Of a stretch of 48,706 nt of DNA, positions 1-8,093 are shown in pieces. Under the pieces are notes generated by a model, which was not told where the DNA came from, did no database searches, and saw only the letters and a program-made list of their open reading frames with translations. How positions within the stretch are numbered: position 1 is the stretch's first letter; each line of letters starts with the position of its first letter. Origin of the DNA: Candidatus Staskawiczbacteria bacterium (lineage in GTDB: Bacteria; Patescibacteriota; Minisyncoccia; Minisyncoccales; Staskawiczbacteraceae); assembly GCA_026395295.1 (NCBI GenBank), contig JAPLYZ010000020.1, positions 1 to 48,706 of the forward strand, written 5' to 3'. A program made the translations under genes and the position numbers.

Positions 1-2
1 CC

Positions 3-131
3 CTGGGCTACAAGACGCCTTTTGAATTAATGATAAAGCATGGTATGTTAAATCTTGAATATATCAAATCGTGGAGGAACAATCGTTTTTCTTACGACAT
101 TAACCGTCAATCAGTTGCGATTCGGGGGTGA
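3..131 (+). CDS. C-terminal fragment of a DDE integrase-core transposase (cut by window edge)
   Basis: An open frame enters from the left edge and ends at TGA (129-131). Its 42 residues begin LGYKTPFELM, which resembles the end of the integrase core in IS481/IS30/IS3-type transposases, where a 'GYxTPxE' motif lies close to the C-terminus. It is on the plus strand, opposite to the next genes. Whether the full element is intact cannot be seen. Family assignment is by motif only, so the precise IS family is uncertain. Confidence 0.6.
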   Translation: MGYKTPFELMIKHGMLNLEYIKSWRNNRFSYDINRQSVAIRG

Positions 132-189
132 ATTTGCATTAGTTTATAATATCTAATAATACCATAATAATATAATGGTGTCAATGTTT

Positions 190-873
190 TTAGCTGTTTT
201 CCAGTTCAGCCTGCACGGTGATCCTTTGGTAGTCTTTTCCCGGAGGCCAGCAACTGATTAGTGTCAAAACACTGCTGTTGGCGCTAAAATTACCCTTAGG
301 CACATCGGCCCCTCTTGCAATTATCGTTTTTTGTTTAACTATATATGTGTACTGTTTATTATTAAGGTCAATTAAAATTTTGTCTCCCGGAATTAACTTG
401 TCTAAGTCAGTAAAAACCCAATCGTGTTTTGTCTTCGGCCAGCCGGGCGGAGCCGAGTGACCCAAAATTACTATCTGACCAGCTTGCCCAGGGCTCACAG
501 AGCCCGGGTAGTAAACCACCCCTGAATCAAGGTCTTTGGTAAGTGAAACCTTGTCGGCACTTGTTGCAAAAACTATTGGAACAGAAATGGATATTTTTGA
601 AATTTCCAGCGTATTTTGTTTATCGGTGTAACTTGTTTCAACAACTCTTGCAGACTTAGGAGCCTCTTCCCCGTTTTGGTTGAAAGAAAAATAAGAAGCA
701 TCTATTGTTGAAGCGTCAATCGACGGATAAGGATTAAAAAAATCACTGACCAAACCTGAAACCTCTTTGTAATTAAAAATCCAAGAAACATCAGTCCAGT
801 TTATTATTAAAAAACTTGCCAGATATATCAGCGCCGTAACTTTTAATATTTTTTTTACTCTTCGTTTTTCCAT
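190..873 (-). CDS. Sortase (class D/E-like transpeptidase)
   Basis: A 227-residue protein with one N-terminal membrane segment (about residues 8-28), a linker, and a C-terminal sortase domain. The three catalytic residues are visible: His in ILGHSAPP, Cys in LTLISCWPPG and Arg in YQRITVQ. Sortases cleave sorting signals of exported proteins and link them to the cell wall or, in some classes, to other proteins. It starts inside the stop of the upstream CAP-domain gene (TAATG, one-base overlap), so translation is probably coupled. The CAP protein could be a partner or substrate, but I see no clear LPXTG-type motif in it. Family call is secure; class is not. Confidence 0.9.
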   Translation of the reverse strand: MEKRRVKKILKVTALIYLASFLIINWTDVSWIFNYKEVSGLVSDFFNPYPSIDASTIDASYFSFNQNGEEAPKSARVVETSYTDKQNTLEISKISISVPIVFATSADKVSLTKDLDSGVVYYPGSVSPGQAGQIVILGHSAPPGWPKTKHDWVFTDLDKLIPGDKILIDLNNKQYTYIVKQKTIIARGADVPKGNFSANSSVLTLISCWPPGKDYQRITVQAELENS

Positions 874-1862
874 TAGATTATAATTTGATGCGGGATAATT
901 GAGATTATAAAACTTTTGTTCAATAAAACAGACAATGACAGCAATACTAAAATCAGGGCCGACCTGAGAACAAGCTTTTTTTCAAGCGGACGCGAACCAA
1001 GGCTAAAAAATATAACTGCGCAAAGTGTGCCAATGATTATCAAAGAAATTCCGTAGGCAATATCTTGCAGTAATGCGTTATAATCGTAAGAAACAAATTT
1101 AGGAGAACTCGAAAGGCTGTCTCCGCCGGCTTCCAGGAAATTTTGCGACTGCGTTGATTGCGACAAAACTTCCTGGCCAACCGGATTAGTGGCTTTTGGA
1201 GTTGTGCTTGCATTAGGCTGAATTGTTGCAACCGGCTTTGAGCTACTATTTTTTACCGCAGATTTTAGGGGCAACTGAGTCCCAAACTCCTGCACAACAA
1301 TAATTGCGTTGTTGTTGCCAAAACCTTCCAAAACAGCCGTGCCAACTTCTGTATAATTAGGATTTACAATGTTTGCTTTATGAGATGGCGAGTTTAACCA
1401 GGCATCATAAACTTCTTTTGAGTCAAAAAATCCAACTGCCAAATTTTCTCCTGCATATTTGTAATTATACCCTGCTTTCAAAAACCAGGACCATGGCGTA
1501 ACTCCGCTGGGGCTGGTGTGGCTGAAATAGTTATTTGAAACCATGTTCTCTGCTTTTGCTTGGGCAGCCTGGTTCAATTTTTTATTTTCCGTTAACGCGT
1601 TTAATCCCAAAGATTGCCGAGTTTGATTAACAAAATTTTCAAGAGATGATTTTGTTATGTCAGCAAAAAATGCATTTGGCGGAAAATTAAATGACACAGA
1701 AATTAAAACAATCTTCAAAACCAAAAGCAAAACAACACAATATAGCAATGCGTTGCCTTGCAAAAAATTTGATTTATAGTTGTTGCTTTCTGAGGGCAAA
1801 ATGAAAAGCTTTATTTTATCAAAAACATACTCAACGATGTCCTCTTTTGAAGAATAATCCAT
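873..1862 (-). CDS. Membrane-anchored CAP (SCP/PR-1-like) domain protein
   Basis: A 329-residue protein. A hydrophobic segment (about residues 37-57) is followed by a CAP domain (about 75-195) with the signatures LNAAR-like QAAQAKAENM, YFSHTSPSG, AGENLA and WLNSPSHKANI. A Ser/Thr/Asn/Pro-rich linker follows, then two more hydrophobic segments near the C-terminus. CAP proteins are extracytoplasmic and their bacterial function is poorly known. Co-transcribed with the sortase by a TAATG overlap, which suggests a cell-surface unit. The topology (CAP domain outside, anchored at both ends) is my inference from hydrophobicity. Confidence 0.88.
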   Translation of the reverse strand: MDYSSKEDIVEYVFDKIKLFILPSESNNYKSNFLQGNALLYCVVLLLVLKIVLISVSFNFPPNAFFADITKSSLENFVNQTRQSLGLNALTENKKLNQAAQAKAENMVSNNYFSHTSPSGVTPWSWFLKAGYNYKYAGENLAVGFFDSKEVYDAWLNSPSHKANIVNPNYTEVGTAVLEGFGNNNAIIVVQEFGTQLPLKSAVKNSSSKPVATIQPNASTTPKATNPVGQEVLSQSTQSQNFLEAGGDSLSSSPKFVSYDYNALLQDIAYGISLIIIGTLCAVIFFSLGSRPLEKKLVLRSALILVLLSLSVLLNKSFIISIIPHQIII

Positions 1863-1975
1863 AAATTTTACTTTGTACCCATATAATTAATTATACTTCA
1901 ATTTTATCTCTTTGTCAATAGTTTGATGCACCCTTTTCACATCTTAATCTTGCCATAATTTCTCTTGCCAAGCAA

Positions 1976-2005
1976 CAAAAAACCGCTTCCTTATGGAAAA
2001 CGGCT
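1976..2005 (-). terminator. Rho-independent terminator after ftsQ
   Basis: On the minus strand the stem CCGTTTTCC / GGAAGCGG with an ATAA loop is followed by a run of T residues. It lies just past the stop of the ftsQ-like gene and so closes the femAB-ftsQ unit. Confidence 0.75.
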
Positions 2006-2010
2006 AAAAA

Positions 2011-2868
2011 TCACCCACCGCAGGTTTTGTTGTCGCAGATGATTGCCCTGTCTTTGGGCCTTAAATCTATGTAGCGCAGATTTTTCCTGTTAGCAACAGA
2101 AATTTCATTGCTTAACAATAAATTAAGTTTTGTGAGCTGGGAATTTATATCTGAATCAGCGCTCAAATCAAAATAAACTTTCCAGCCTTCTTCCGTGCTT
2201 ACACTTAATCTCGATGAGCTTGCAATCAACGCCTCTGTTAAACTTATTTGAAAATTATCTTTCAAGTTTTTTTGAACTTTTAAAATGGCGCCCATCACAT
2301 TTTTCTCCACAATTTTCTCTCCAATGTAAATTTGTCCGTTATCTGCCACCTGTCGCACAATAAGATAGCTGGAATTCAACTGCTCGGGCTTAATTTGCCC
2401 AAATGCAATTCCGTTGCCATCAATTAAATAACATTGCGTGTCGGCTCCACAAAAAATTCCGACCAGAGTCCTTTCCGAAATTGACACCTCTAATGTTTGC
2501 GAAAATATTTTACTAACTTCCGCTTTTTCAATTATAATAAAATCTTTCAAAATTTCTTTGTTTATTTTTTCGGAATTAACCAAAAAAATACTTCTGGTGG
2601 AAACTTCTAAACTGCCAATTTTTAAAATTTTGTTGTTTGCGAGGTTATAAACCAAGGTTTCTATGTTGCGGCTGGGCACCTGCCTGTTTCCGTAAATTAT
2701 AACATTCTTAACTTGAACTCCATCGTAGAATAGAAAAAAATATAAAGCAGACAGAACAATAGCCAAACACAAAAACACAATCCAAAACCACGGCCTTTTG
2801 AAAATGGATTTTCTAGGTTTTATATTATGGATTTTGCCTTTTATGTGTTTTTTTCTGTATGAGGTCAT
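2011..2868 (-). CDS. ftsQ: FtsQ-like cell-division protein (POTRA domain)
   Basis: A basic cytoplasmic N-terminus, one membrane helix (PWFWIVFLCLAIVLSALYF) and a POTRA-type domain (VKNVIIYGNRQVPSRNI) followed by a beta-rich region with ISERTLVGIF. This is the layout of FtsQ/DivIB, the divisome scaffold outside the membrane. The ORF track starts at 2919, but an internal ATG at 2868 overlaps the femAB stop as TAATG, the same coupling seen elsewhere here. I therefore use it (285 aa); the longer start would add 17 basic residues. A terminator follows at once. FtsQ is weakly conserved, so the name rests on domain order and context. Confidence 0.8.
   Translation of the reverse strand: MTSYRKKHIKGKIHNIKPRKSIFKRPWFWIVFLCLAIVLSALYFFLFYDGVQVKNVIIYGNRQVPSRNIETLVYNLANNKILKIGSLEVSTRSIFLVNSEKINKEILKDFIIIEKAEVSKIFSQTLEVSISERTLVGIFCGADTQCYLIDGNGIAFGQIKPEQLNSSYLIVRQVADNGQIYIGEKIVEKNVMGAILKVQKNLKDNFQISLTEALIASSSRLSVSTEEGWKVYFDLSADSDINSQLTKLNLLLSNEISVANRKNLRYIDLRPKDRAIICDNKTCGG
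2351..2362 (+). repeat. TGTCGCACAATA dodecamer, copy 1 (inside ftsQ)
   Basis: Exact 12-base word, one of five identical copies on the plus strand of this window. See the finding on the dodecamer. Confidence 0.6.
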
Positions 2869-3950
2869 TACAAGTTTCTTTTGCGTTTTCTTATTTTTTC
2901 TATCAAATAATTTATCCAATATTTTTGGGAAATAACAAAATCTTGTGTTTTGACATAATTTTTCTTACATCCTCCAAAACCCATTTTAAAAAGCGAGAGT
3001 CCTGCCCACGGGTGCCTTGATTTTTGGGCGTCTGACTCGGTTGCCACATCTGGAGCAATCCCCCAAAAATTATAGGTTTTGCATCCCTTAATTTTGGCTT
3101 CTTGTATGGCCCTCCATTGTAACAAATACGAAACAGGGATTTTATTATATTTGGAAAGAGACCCGGAATGATGATAAAAACATATTCCCTGCCAAAAGAC
3201 AAAAATCGCCGAGGAAACAACTTCCCCTTTATACTTTCCCAAAAATATTAAAATTTCTCTGTCTTTTATGAAAGAATTAAATTCTGCTTCCAGATATTTT
3301 TCCGGAAACACAACAAAGTGGTGCCTTTTAGCTGTTTCAACATAAACCGGCCAGAAGAGTTTTAAGTCTTCAATTTTGTCACTGACTGAAATTTGTATGT
3401 CGGGGTTTTTTTCTGCCTGGCGAATCAAATATCTGGTGGTTTTGCGCATATTTGCCAAAAGTTTTTCTTCGGGCAAAGTGATGTCTAATTCCCAGGTAAC
3501 TTCCGGGTGCATATGTATTGGCGAGCGCCTAAAGCCTAAATCTAAAAAAATATTTTCATTTTCCGGGTATCCGTCATCTGGCGAAATAACGCCTTCTAAA
3601 AAAATCGGAGACACCCTTATAAAACTCGCCCCTTGTTTCTTGGCAACATCGCTCAGCTGCGCCACAATAAGCCCTAAAATTTCTTTCTTGTCCTGGTTTG
3701 ATAAACTTTCTTTAACAACAGGTCCGTGCGGAATAAATAAAAAAGTCCCACGCCTTGCGGAAATTTTATAAACTAAAACAACGCCCAACAGTTGGTCTGT
3801 GTCATAAGCGCCAATCCTCCAAATTACGCTTCCCATTTCCTTGTTAAATTCTCCCCAGTTCCACGACTGCAAAAAGGTTTTCTCTGCTTGCTGCAAAAGA
3901 AAGTTTTCCCATTCTTCTTTATTGTCTATTTCTCTAATTTGAATTGCCAT
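2868..3950 (-). CDS. FemA/FemB-type peptidoglycan interpeptide-bridge aminoacyltransferase
   Basis: A 360-residue protein with twin GNAT-like halves typical of FemABX enzymes, which use aminoacyl-tRNA to add amino acids to the side chain of the lipid-linked peptidoglycan precursor. Recognisable segments are FLQSWNWGEF near the N-terminus, LFIPHGPVVK, FIRVSPIF, KTTRYLIRQAEK and the C-terminal YNFWGIAP. It overlaps the ftsQ start by one base and carries no signal peptide, as expected for a cytoplasmic enzyme. It implies branched or bridged peptidoglycan. The amino acid added cannot be told from sequence. Confidence 0.9.
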   Translation of the reverse strand: MAIQIREIDNKEEWENFLLQQAEKTFLQSWNWGEFNKEMGSVIWRIGAYDTDQLLGVVLVYKISARRGTFLFIPHGPVVKESLSNQDKKEILGLIVAQLSDVAKKQGASFIRVSPIFLEGVISPDDGYPENENIFLDLGFRRSPIHMHPEVTWELDITLPEEKLLANMRKTTRYLIRQAEKNPDIQISVSDKIEDLKLFWPVYVETAKRHHFVVFPEKYLEAEFNSFIKDREILIFLGKYKGEVVSSAIFVFWQGICFYHHSGSLSKYNKIPVSYLLQWRAIQEAKIKGCKTYNFWGIAPDVATESDAQKSRHPWAGLSLFKMGFGGCKKNYVKTQDFVISQKYWINYLIEKIRKRKRNL

Positions 3951-3963
3951 ATTTTTATTTTAG

Positions 3964-3993
3964 CAAAAAAAAGCGCCTTCGGGAAGAAGGCGT
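3964..3993 (-). terminator. Terminator after the hypothetical gene at 4002-4634
   Basis: Minus-strand hairpin CGCCTTC-TTCCC-GAAGGCG followed by a T-run; lies between the unknown gene and femAB, separating the two transcripts. Confidence 0.8.
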
Positions 3994-4001
3994 TAAAAAA
4001 T

Positions 4002-4634
4002 CTATTTTTTACCACTTTCAAACTCCTTGCCAAGTCGCTCTGCCATTTTCAATTTTTCTTTCCAATACTTTGCCTCTTCATCGATCTCCCCTAATCTACC
4101 TCGATCTTGCGATGTTAAATCGCCTTCCCATATCATAATGCTTTTCCTTTCTAATTCTAATTGAGCAATTCTGGCTTTAATAAGATCTGATTTTCTTACC
4201 CGAAGCTCTTTATATTCCCCTTTTATTATTTCAACCTTAAAAAATCCAGAAGCCTCTACTGCCGAAACTTGCCACACCTCATCTCTGTTAATTTCGCCAT
4301 TATGGCCTAATACCTCAACAACTTCTCCTTTTTGGAAAGGTTGCAGTCCTGCAAGTTTTTTCTGCTCAAAAGTTTTCTGGTCTCCTCTTTCATTACGAGC
4401 AACAACATATCCCTGTTTTTTATCAGATGGTCCCACAACTTCCCAACCGCCTTCTAATCTTGCAGGCTTGCCACCTCTTGCATTCCTTGTTACTGTCACT
4501 TCTGCTCCCTGGCCTTTAAAAAAATTTTCACCAATTTCAAAAGCTTCTGCGTCCTTGCCTATTTCATCGTTGGGTTGCACTTCGCTTAAGCCACTTTGTG
4601 GATCTACTTCACCTCTTATTTCTAGATTCTTCAT
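4002..4634 (-). CDS. Hypothetical protein with two similar beta-type modules and a C-terminal coiled coil
   Basis: I do not recognise this 210-residue soluble acidic protein. No signal peptide or membrane helix is visible. Two segments look like diverged copies of one small beta module: GGWEVVGPSDKKQGYVVAR... (about 63-95) and EVWQVSAVEASGFFKVEII... (about 115-150). Each ends in a K-K/R-LxGL or K-SDLIKA-type turn. The last 55 residues are strongly helical and charged. It has its own terminator and no obvious operon partner. A KOW/SH3-like fold would be a guess. Confidence 0.7.
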   Translation of the reverse strand: MKNLEIRGEVDPQSGLSEVQPNDEIGKDAEAFEIGENFFKGQGAEVTVTRNARGGKPARLEGGWEVVGPSDKKQGYVVARNERGDQKTFEQKKLAGLQPFQKGEVVEVLGHNGEINRDEVWQVSAVEASGFFKVEIIKGEYKELRVRKSDLIKARIAQLELERKSIMIWEGDLTSQDRGRLGEIDEEAKYWKEKLKMAERLGKEFESGKK

Positions 4635-4708
4635 AATTTTTTTACTTTAATTATTTATTTTATCTTACTATTTTCTTACCAATAATGTCAAGAGACCCTG
4701 CTCTCTCA

Positions 4709-5773
4709 CTATCTTAACAATCTTATGGCGACGCCTATAAAAGCCAGCACAATGCCAATAATCCAGGCGCGCATTGTTACTTTGTATGAGGGCCAGCCAA
4801 GAGCTTCAAAGTGATGATGGATTGGAGTTGAAAGAAAAACTTTTTTCTTTCGGAATTTTTTAGACAAAAGCTGGATTATAACAGACAAAACTTCAACCAC
4901 CAAAATTCCGGCAATTATAGGCAAAACGTAAACAGAGTCAGTTAAAAAAGCTATTACAGAAAGAACTGTTGTCAGTCCAAGAATTCCTGTTTCTCCCATA
5001 TAAAATCTTGCCGGCGGAATGTTAAACCATAAAAAAGCAAACAAAGTTCCGGCAACAACTGCGCAAAACGCCGCTAAATCAATTTTCCCCACAGAGAAAG
5101 CAATAATAGTAAAAGCGCCGAAAATGGAAGCAAAAGTTCCTCCGGCTAATCCATCTAATCCATCCACAATGCCACCCGACCAGCAAGCAACGGTTACTAT
5201 GACAAATAATGGAATGTACCACAGCCCTATGGAAACGTCTCCCAAATAAGGAATAAAAATTGTGTCCCAGCCCAGCTTTTGATAAAACCAAAGACTTGCT
5301 ATGAGACCAATTAAAATTACCAGCAACAGGCGTTTTTTAAAAGAAATTCCTCCACCGACATATTTCCCCCAGCCCCTAATAGTTAAAATATCATCGGCAA
5401 AACCCACCAAAGATGCGACAATTAATGTGAAAAGAGGCAGCCATGTTTGGCTTCTTGATAAAAAGTTAAATTGAGAAATCCAGGTGTCTGGAAAAAGCAT
5501 CGCTAATACAGAAAATAAAAAAGTGACAAAGACAACTGTTAACCAAATAAGCAGGCCTCCCATGCGTGGCGTGCCAACTTCTTTTTCTTTGTGCAGGTTA
5601 TTAAAAACAACAGCATCTTCGCCGGAAATTGCCTTTTGCCTTGCTGTTTTCTTCCAAAGTTTGTGCTTATACAAAAAATGCGTCAGCAATGGACACCAAA
5701 AAATCGCCAATGCCGAGGCTAAAGCCGCCAAACTGAAAATTTTTATAACATTAAAAATTAAAATAGTAATCAT
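4709..5773 (-). CDS. mraY: Phospho-N-acetylmuramoyl-pentapeptide transferase
   Basis: A 354-residue integral membrane protein with about ten hydrophobic helices. It transfers phospho-MurNAc-pentapeptide from UDP to undecaprenyl phosphate, making lipid I. Visible landmarks are the Asp pair in GFADDILTI, the VDGLDGLAGG loop, FMGETGILGL and the cytoplasmic PIHHHFEALGW loop. The usual NxxNxTDG before DGLDG is shortened to SGGIVDG. Start overlaps the dacA stop by four bases (ATGA), so it is the last gene of tyrS-aspS-dacA-mraY. Length matches the family. Confidence 0.96.
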   Translation of the reverse strand: MITILIFNVIKIFSLAALASALAIFWCPLLTHFLYKHKLWKKTARQKAISGEDAVVFNNLHKEKEVGTPRMGGLLIWLTVVFVTFLFSVLAMLFPDTWISQFNFLSRSQTWLPLFTLIVASLVGFADDILTIRGWGKYVGGGISFKKRLLLVILIGLIASLWFYQKLGWDTIFIPYLGDVSIGLWYIPLFVIVTVACWSGGIVDGLDGLAGGTFASIFGAFTIIAFSVGKIDLAAFCAVVAGTLFAFLWFNIPPARFYMGETGILGLTTVLSVIAFLTDSVYVLPIIAGILVVEVLSVIIQLLSKKFRKKKVFLSTPIHHHFEALGWPSYKVTMRAWIIGIVLAFIGVAIRLLR

Positions 5774-6690
5774 TCACAGAAATTTATTAATTTTTTCATT
5801 TCGGCAAATCGGTCATCAGATCCTAAAATTACGTTGATCAAATAACCGTTATTTTTCGGACTATCAACCACTAAAAGCAAGCAACCCTTAGCTGCATCGG
5901 TGAAACCGGTCTTACTACAAATGGCTTCCGGCATCTCGCTTAAAAGTTGGTCGGTGTTTTCAACTTTCCCGAAATTTGGAACATAAAAATCCTTAACCTT
6001 GCTTATGTTGGCGATCTTAGGATATTCCCTTAAAATGTGTTCAGCAAGCTTTATTAAATCTCGCGCAGTAGAAACATTTCTGGAACTTAAACCTGTGGAG
6101 TCTGCAAAAAAAGTGTTGTCTAACCCCATATCTTTTGCTTTTTGGTTCATTAAACCGATAAATTTTTGCTCGCCAATTTTTTCCGATAACGCATAAGCTG
6201 ATTTATTAGAAGAGCCAACCAACATTATGTCTAGAAAACTTTCAACCGGCATTGTGTCTCCCAGCTTAACATCTTGCCTTACAGATTCCTGTGAGTCGGC
6301 AACTTCATTAACTGTAATTGTGTCTGATAAGTCGTAGTTGTCTAAAACAATAACCGCTGTCATCAGTTTGGTTAAACTGGCAATTGGCAGCCGAGCATCG
6401 CTATCTTTTTCAAAAATAATTTTTTTTTCTCCATAAGAATTGCTTTCTACAGAAATTGCCGCCTTTGCTCTTATCTCGGGAACAACGCCTTGTATTAGAA
6501 CAGTGCCTCCGGTTACATTTTCCAAATTAAAATCCCTGAAATTATCGGAAACACTTCCCAAAAACACCGTTTTGTTTTGGCTCTGGGAAAAATTATCAAA
6601 AACCCATTGCAAACCAAAAATCATGTATACAAAAAATCCTAAAAATACCAGCGACAATAACAAACCTTTGATTGCCCGGCTTAAATTCAT
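5770..6690 (-). CDS. dacA: D-alanyl-D-alanine carboxypeptidase (S11 penicillin-binding protein)
   Basis: A 306-residue protein with an N-terminal signal/anchor helix and an S11 peptidase domain. The three penicillin-binding motifs are present: SLTK (nucleophile Ser), SSN in VGSSNKSAYAL, and KTG in CSKTGFTDAAKG. Members trim the terminal D-Ala of peptidoglycan stem peptides at the outer membrane face. There is no C-terminal amphipathic anchor as in PBP5, so it is held by the N-terminal helix or released. It overlaps aspS upstream and mraY downstream by four bases each. Confidence 0.93.
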   Translation of the reverse strand: MNLSRAIKGLLLSLVFLGFFVYMIFGLQWVFDNFSQSQNKTVFLGSVSDNFRDFNLENVTGGTVLIQGVVPEIRAKAAISVESNSYGEKKIIFEKDSDARLPIASLTKLMTAVIVLDNYDLSDTITVNEVADSQESVRQDVKLGDTMPVESFLDIMLVGSSNKSAYALSEKIGEQKFIGLMNQKAKDMGLDNTFFADSTGLSSRNVSTARDLIKLAEHILREYPKIANISKVKDFYVPNFGKVENTDQLLSEMPEAICSKTGFTDAAKGCLLLVVDSPKNNGYLINVILGSDDRFAEMKKLINFCE

Positions 6691-8087
6691 TTTTTAGTCT
6701 TGCCTATGCTTATGTGTAATTCTTTTAGCTGTTTTTTATCAACTTCCGATGGAGCCTGCATCATAAAGTCCCGACCATCTCCTGTTTTTGGAAAAGCAAT
6801 GACTTCTCTGATGTTTGGTTCGTTTTGTAAAATAGTTACAATTCTATCAATGCCCGGAGCAATTCCACCGTGCGGAGGCGTGCCGAATTGAAAGGCCGTA
6901 AGCATATGCCCAAACTTTTCCCAAATTTCTTCTTTTTTATATCCCATAATTTCAAAGACCTTTTCAAGGATTTTCGGGTCGTGGCTTCTTATTCCCCCGC
7001 TTGCCAATTCCATGCCATTTAGAACAATATCGTACTGGTTGGCAACAATTTTTTCTATATTTTTTTTATTTAATAAATCTGGGATAAACTCTTGTTTTTG
7101 GGCTGAAAATGGATTATGCACGAATGTCCACTTTCCATCTTCTGTTTTTTCAAAAAATGGAAAATCTATTATCCAACAAAAAGCCAGAAGATCTTTATCA
7201 TTTTTGTCCTTTCTTAAATCCGGTTTATCGGAATTATATTTTTCCATTGCTTCTTTATATGGAATTCTGGGAAAAGGAATTTCCTGTATTTTTTTATTCG
7301 GGTATAAGGTTTCAATCATCTTAATAAACATTCTTTCCACCAATTCAAGAATGTCTTCTCTCTCCACAAAACTCATTTCTAGGTCAAGCTGAGTGTGCTC
7401 AAATTGACGATCTCCCCTTGAGTCTTCGTCTCTAAAGCATCTGGCAATTTGGAAATATTTTTCTAAACCGGCCGCCATTAAAAGTTGCTTATATTGCTGT
7501 GGGCTTTGAGGCAAGGCATAAAATTTTCCTGGTTGTAATCTTGAAGGAACTATAAAATCGCGGGAGCCTTCTGGCGTTGACTTTGTAAGCATGGGAGTTT
7601 CAATTTCCGCAAAGCCTTCTTTATCTAAAAAATCTCTAAAAAACTTTATGACTTTATGTCGCACAATAAGATTGTTTTTCAGTCTTTCTCTTCGTAAATC
7701 CAAATACCTGTATTTCATCCTCACCTCCTCGTTAATGTCATAGCCGTCGCCCTCAATGGTCAGTGGCAGGGTTTCTGACTCAGACAAAATCTTCAAGCTT
7801 TCCACCGAAAGTTCCACCTGACCTGTTTCAATTTTTGGGTTAATCATATTTTCCGGCCTTTTAACAATTTGTCCGACAATTTCCACAACCCATTCTGTTC
7901 TCAAATTTTGGGCCAGGTCATAGGCCTCTTTATTTGAGGGCACAAAAACAACCTGCAGAATTCCGCTGATGTCGCGCAGGTCAATAAACAAAATTTTTCC
8001 GTGAGCCCTCCTGGTGTTGACCCATCCGCAAACCCTGACCTTTTCTCCAATATGTTTTGCCGTGTCTTTTATTAAAAATCTTTGCAT
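6687..8087 (-). CDS. aspS: Aspartyl-tRNA synthetase lacking the GAD insert
   Basis: A 466-residue class II synthetase. An OB-fold anticodon-binding domain (GWVNTRRAHGKILFIDLRD) is followed by the catalytic core with motif 1 (FAEIETPMLTKSTPEGSRDF), motif 2 (FRDEDSRGDRQFEHTQLD) and motif 3 (GIAPGIDRIV). Bacterial AspRS is usually near 590 residues because of a GAD domain inside the core. Here motif 2 runs through EKYNSDKPDLR straight to FCWIIDFPFFE with only a short linker, so the insert is absent. Whether it charges tRNA-Asn as well cannot be told by eye. It lies 6 bases downstream of tyrS. Confidence 0.95.
   Translation of the reverse strand: MQRFLIKDTAKHIGEKVRVCGWVNTRRAHGKILFIDLRDISGILQVVFVPSNKEAYDLAQNLRTEWVVEIVGQIVKRPENMINPKIETGQVELSVESLKILSESETLPLTIEGDGYDINEEVRMKYRYLDLRRERLKNNLIVRHKVIKFFRDFLDKEGFAEIETPMLTKSTPEGSRDFIVPSRLQPGKFYALPQSPQQYKQLLMAAGLEKYFQIARCFRDEDSRGDRQFEHTQLDLEMSFVEREDILELVERMFIKMIETLYPNKKIQEIPFPRIPYKEAMEKYNSDKPDLRKDKNDKDLLAFCWIIDFPFFEKTEDGKWTFVHNPFSAQKQEFIPDLLNKKNIEKIVANQYDIVLNGMELASGGIRSHDPKILEKVFEIMGYKKEEIWEKFGHMLTAFQFGTPPHGGIAPGIDRIVTILQNEPNIREVIAFPKTGDGRDFMMQAPSEVDKKQLKELHISIGKTKK
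7657..7668 (+). repeat. TGTCGCACAATA dodecamer, copy 2 (inside aspS)
   Basis: Exact 12-base word, same orientation as the other four copies. It is read in the same protein frame as copy 1 (LIVRQ, LIVRH) but a different one from copy 3. Confidence 0.6.
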
Positions 8088-8093
8088 AATTTT

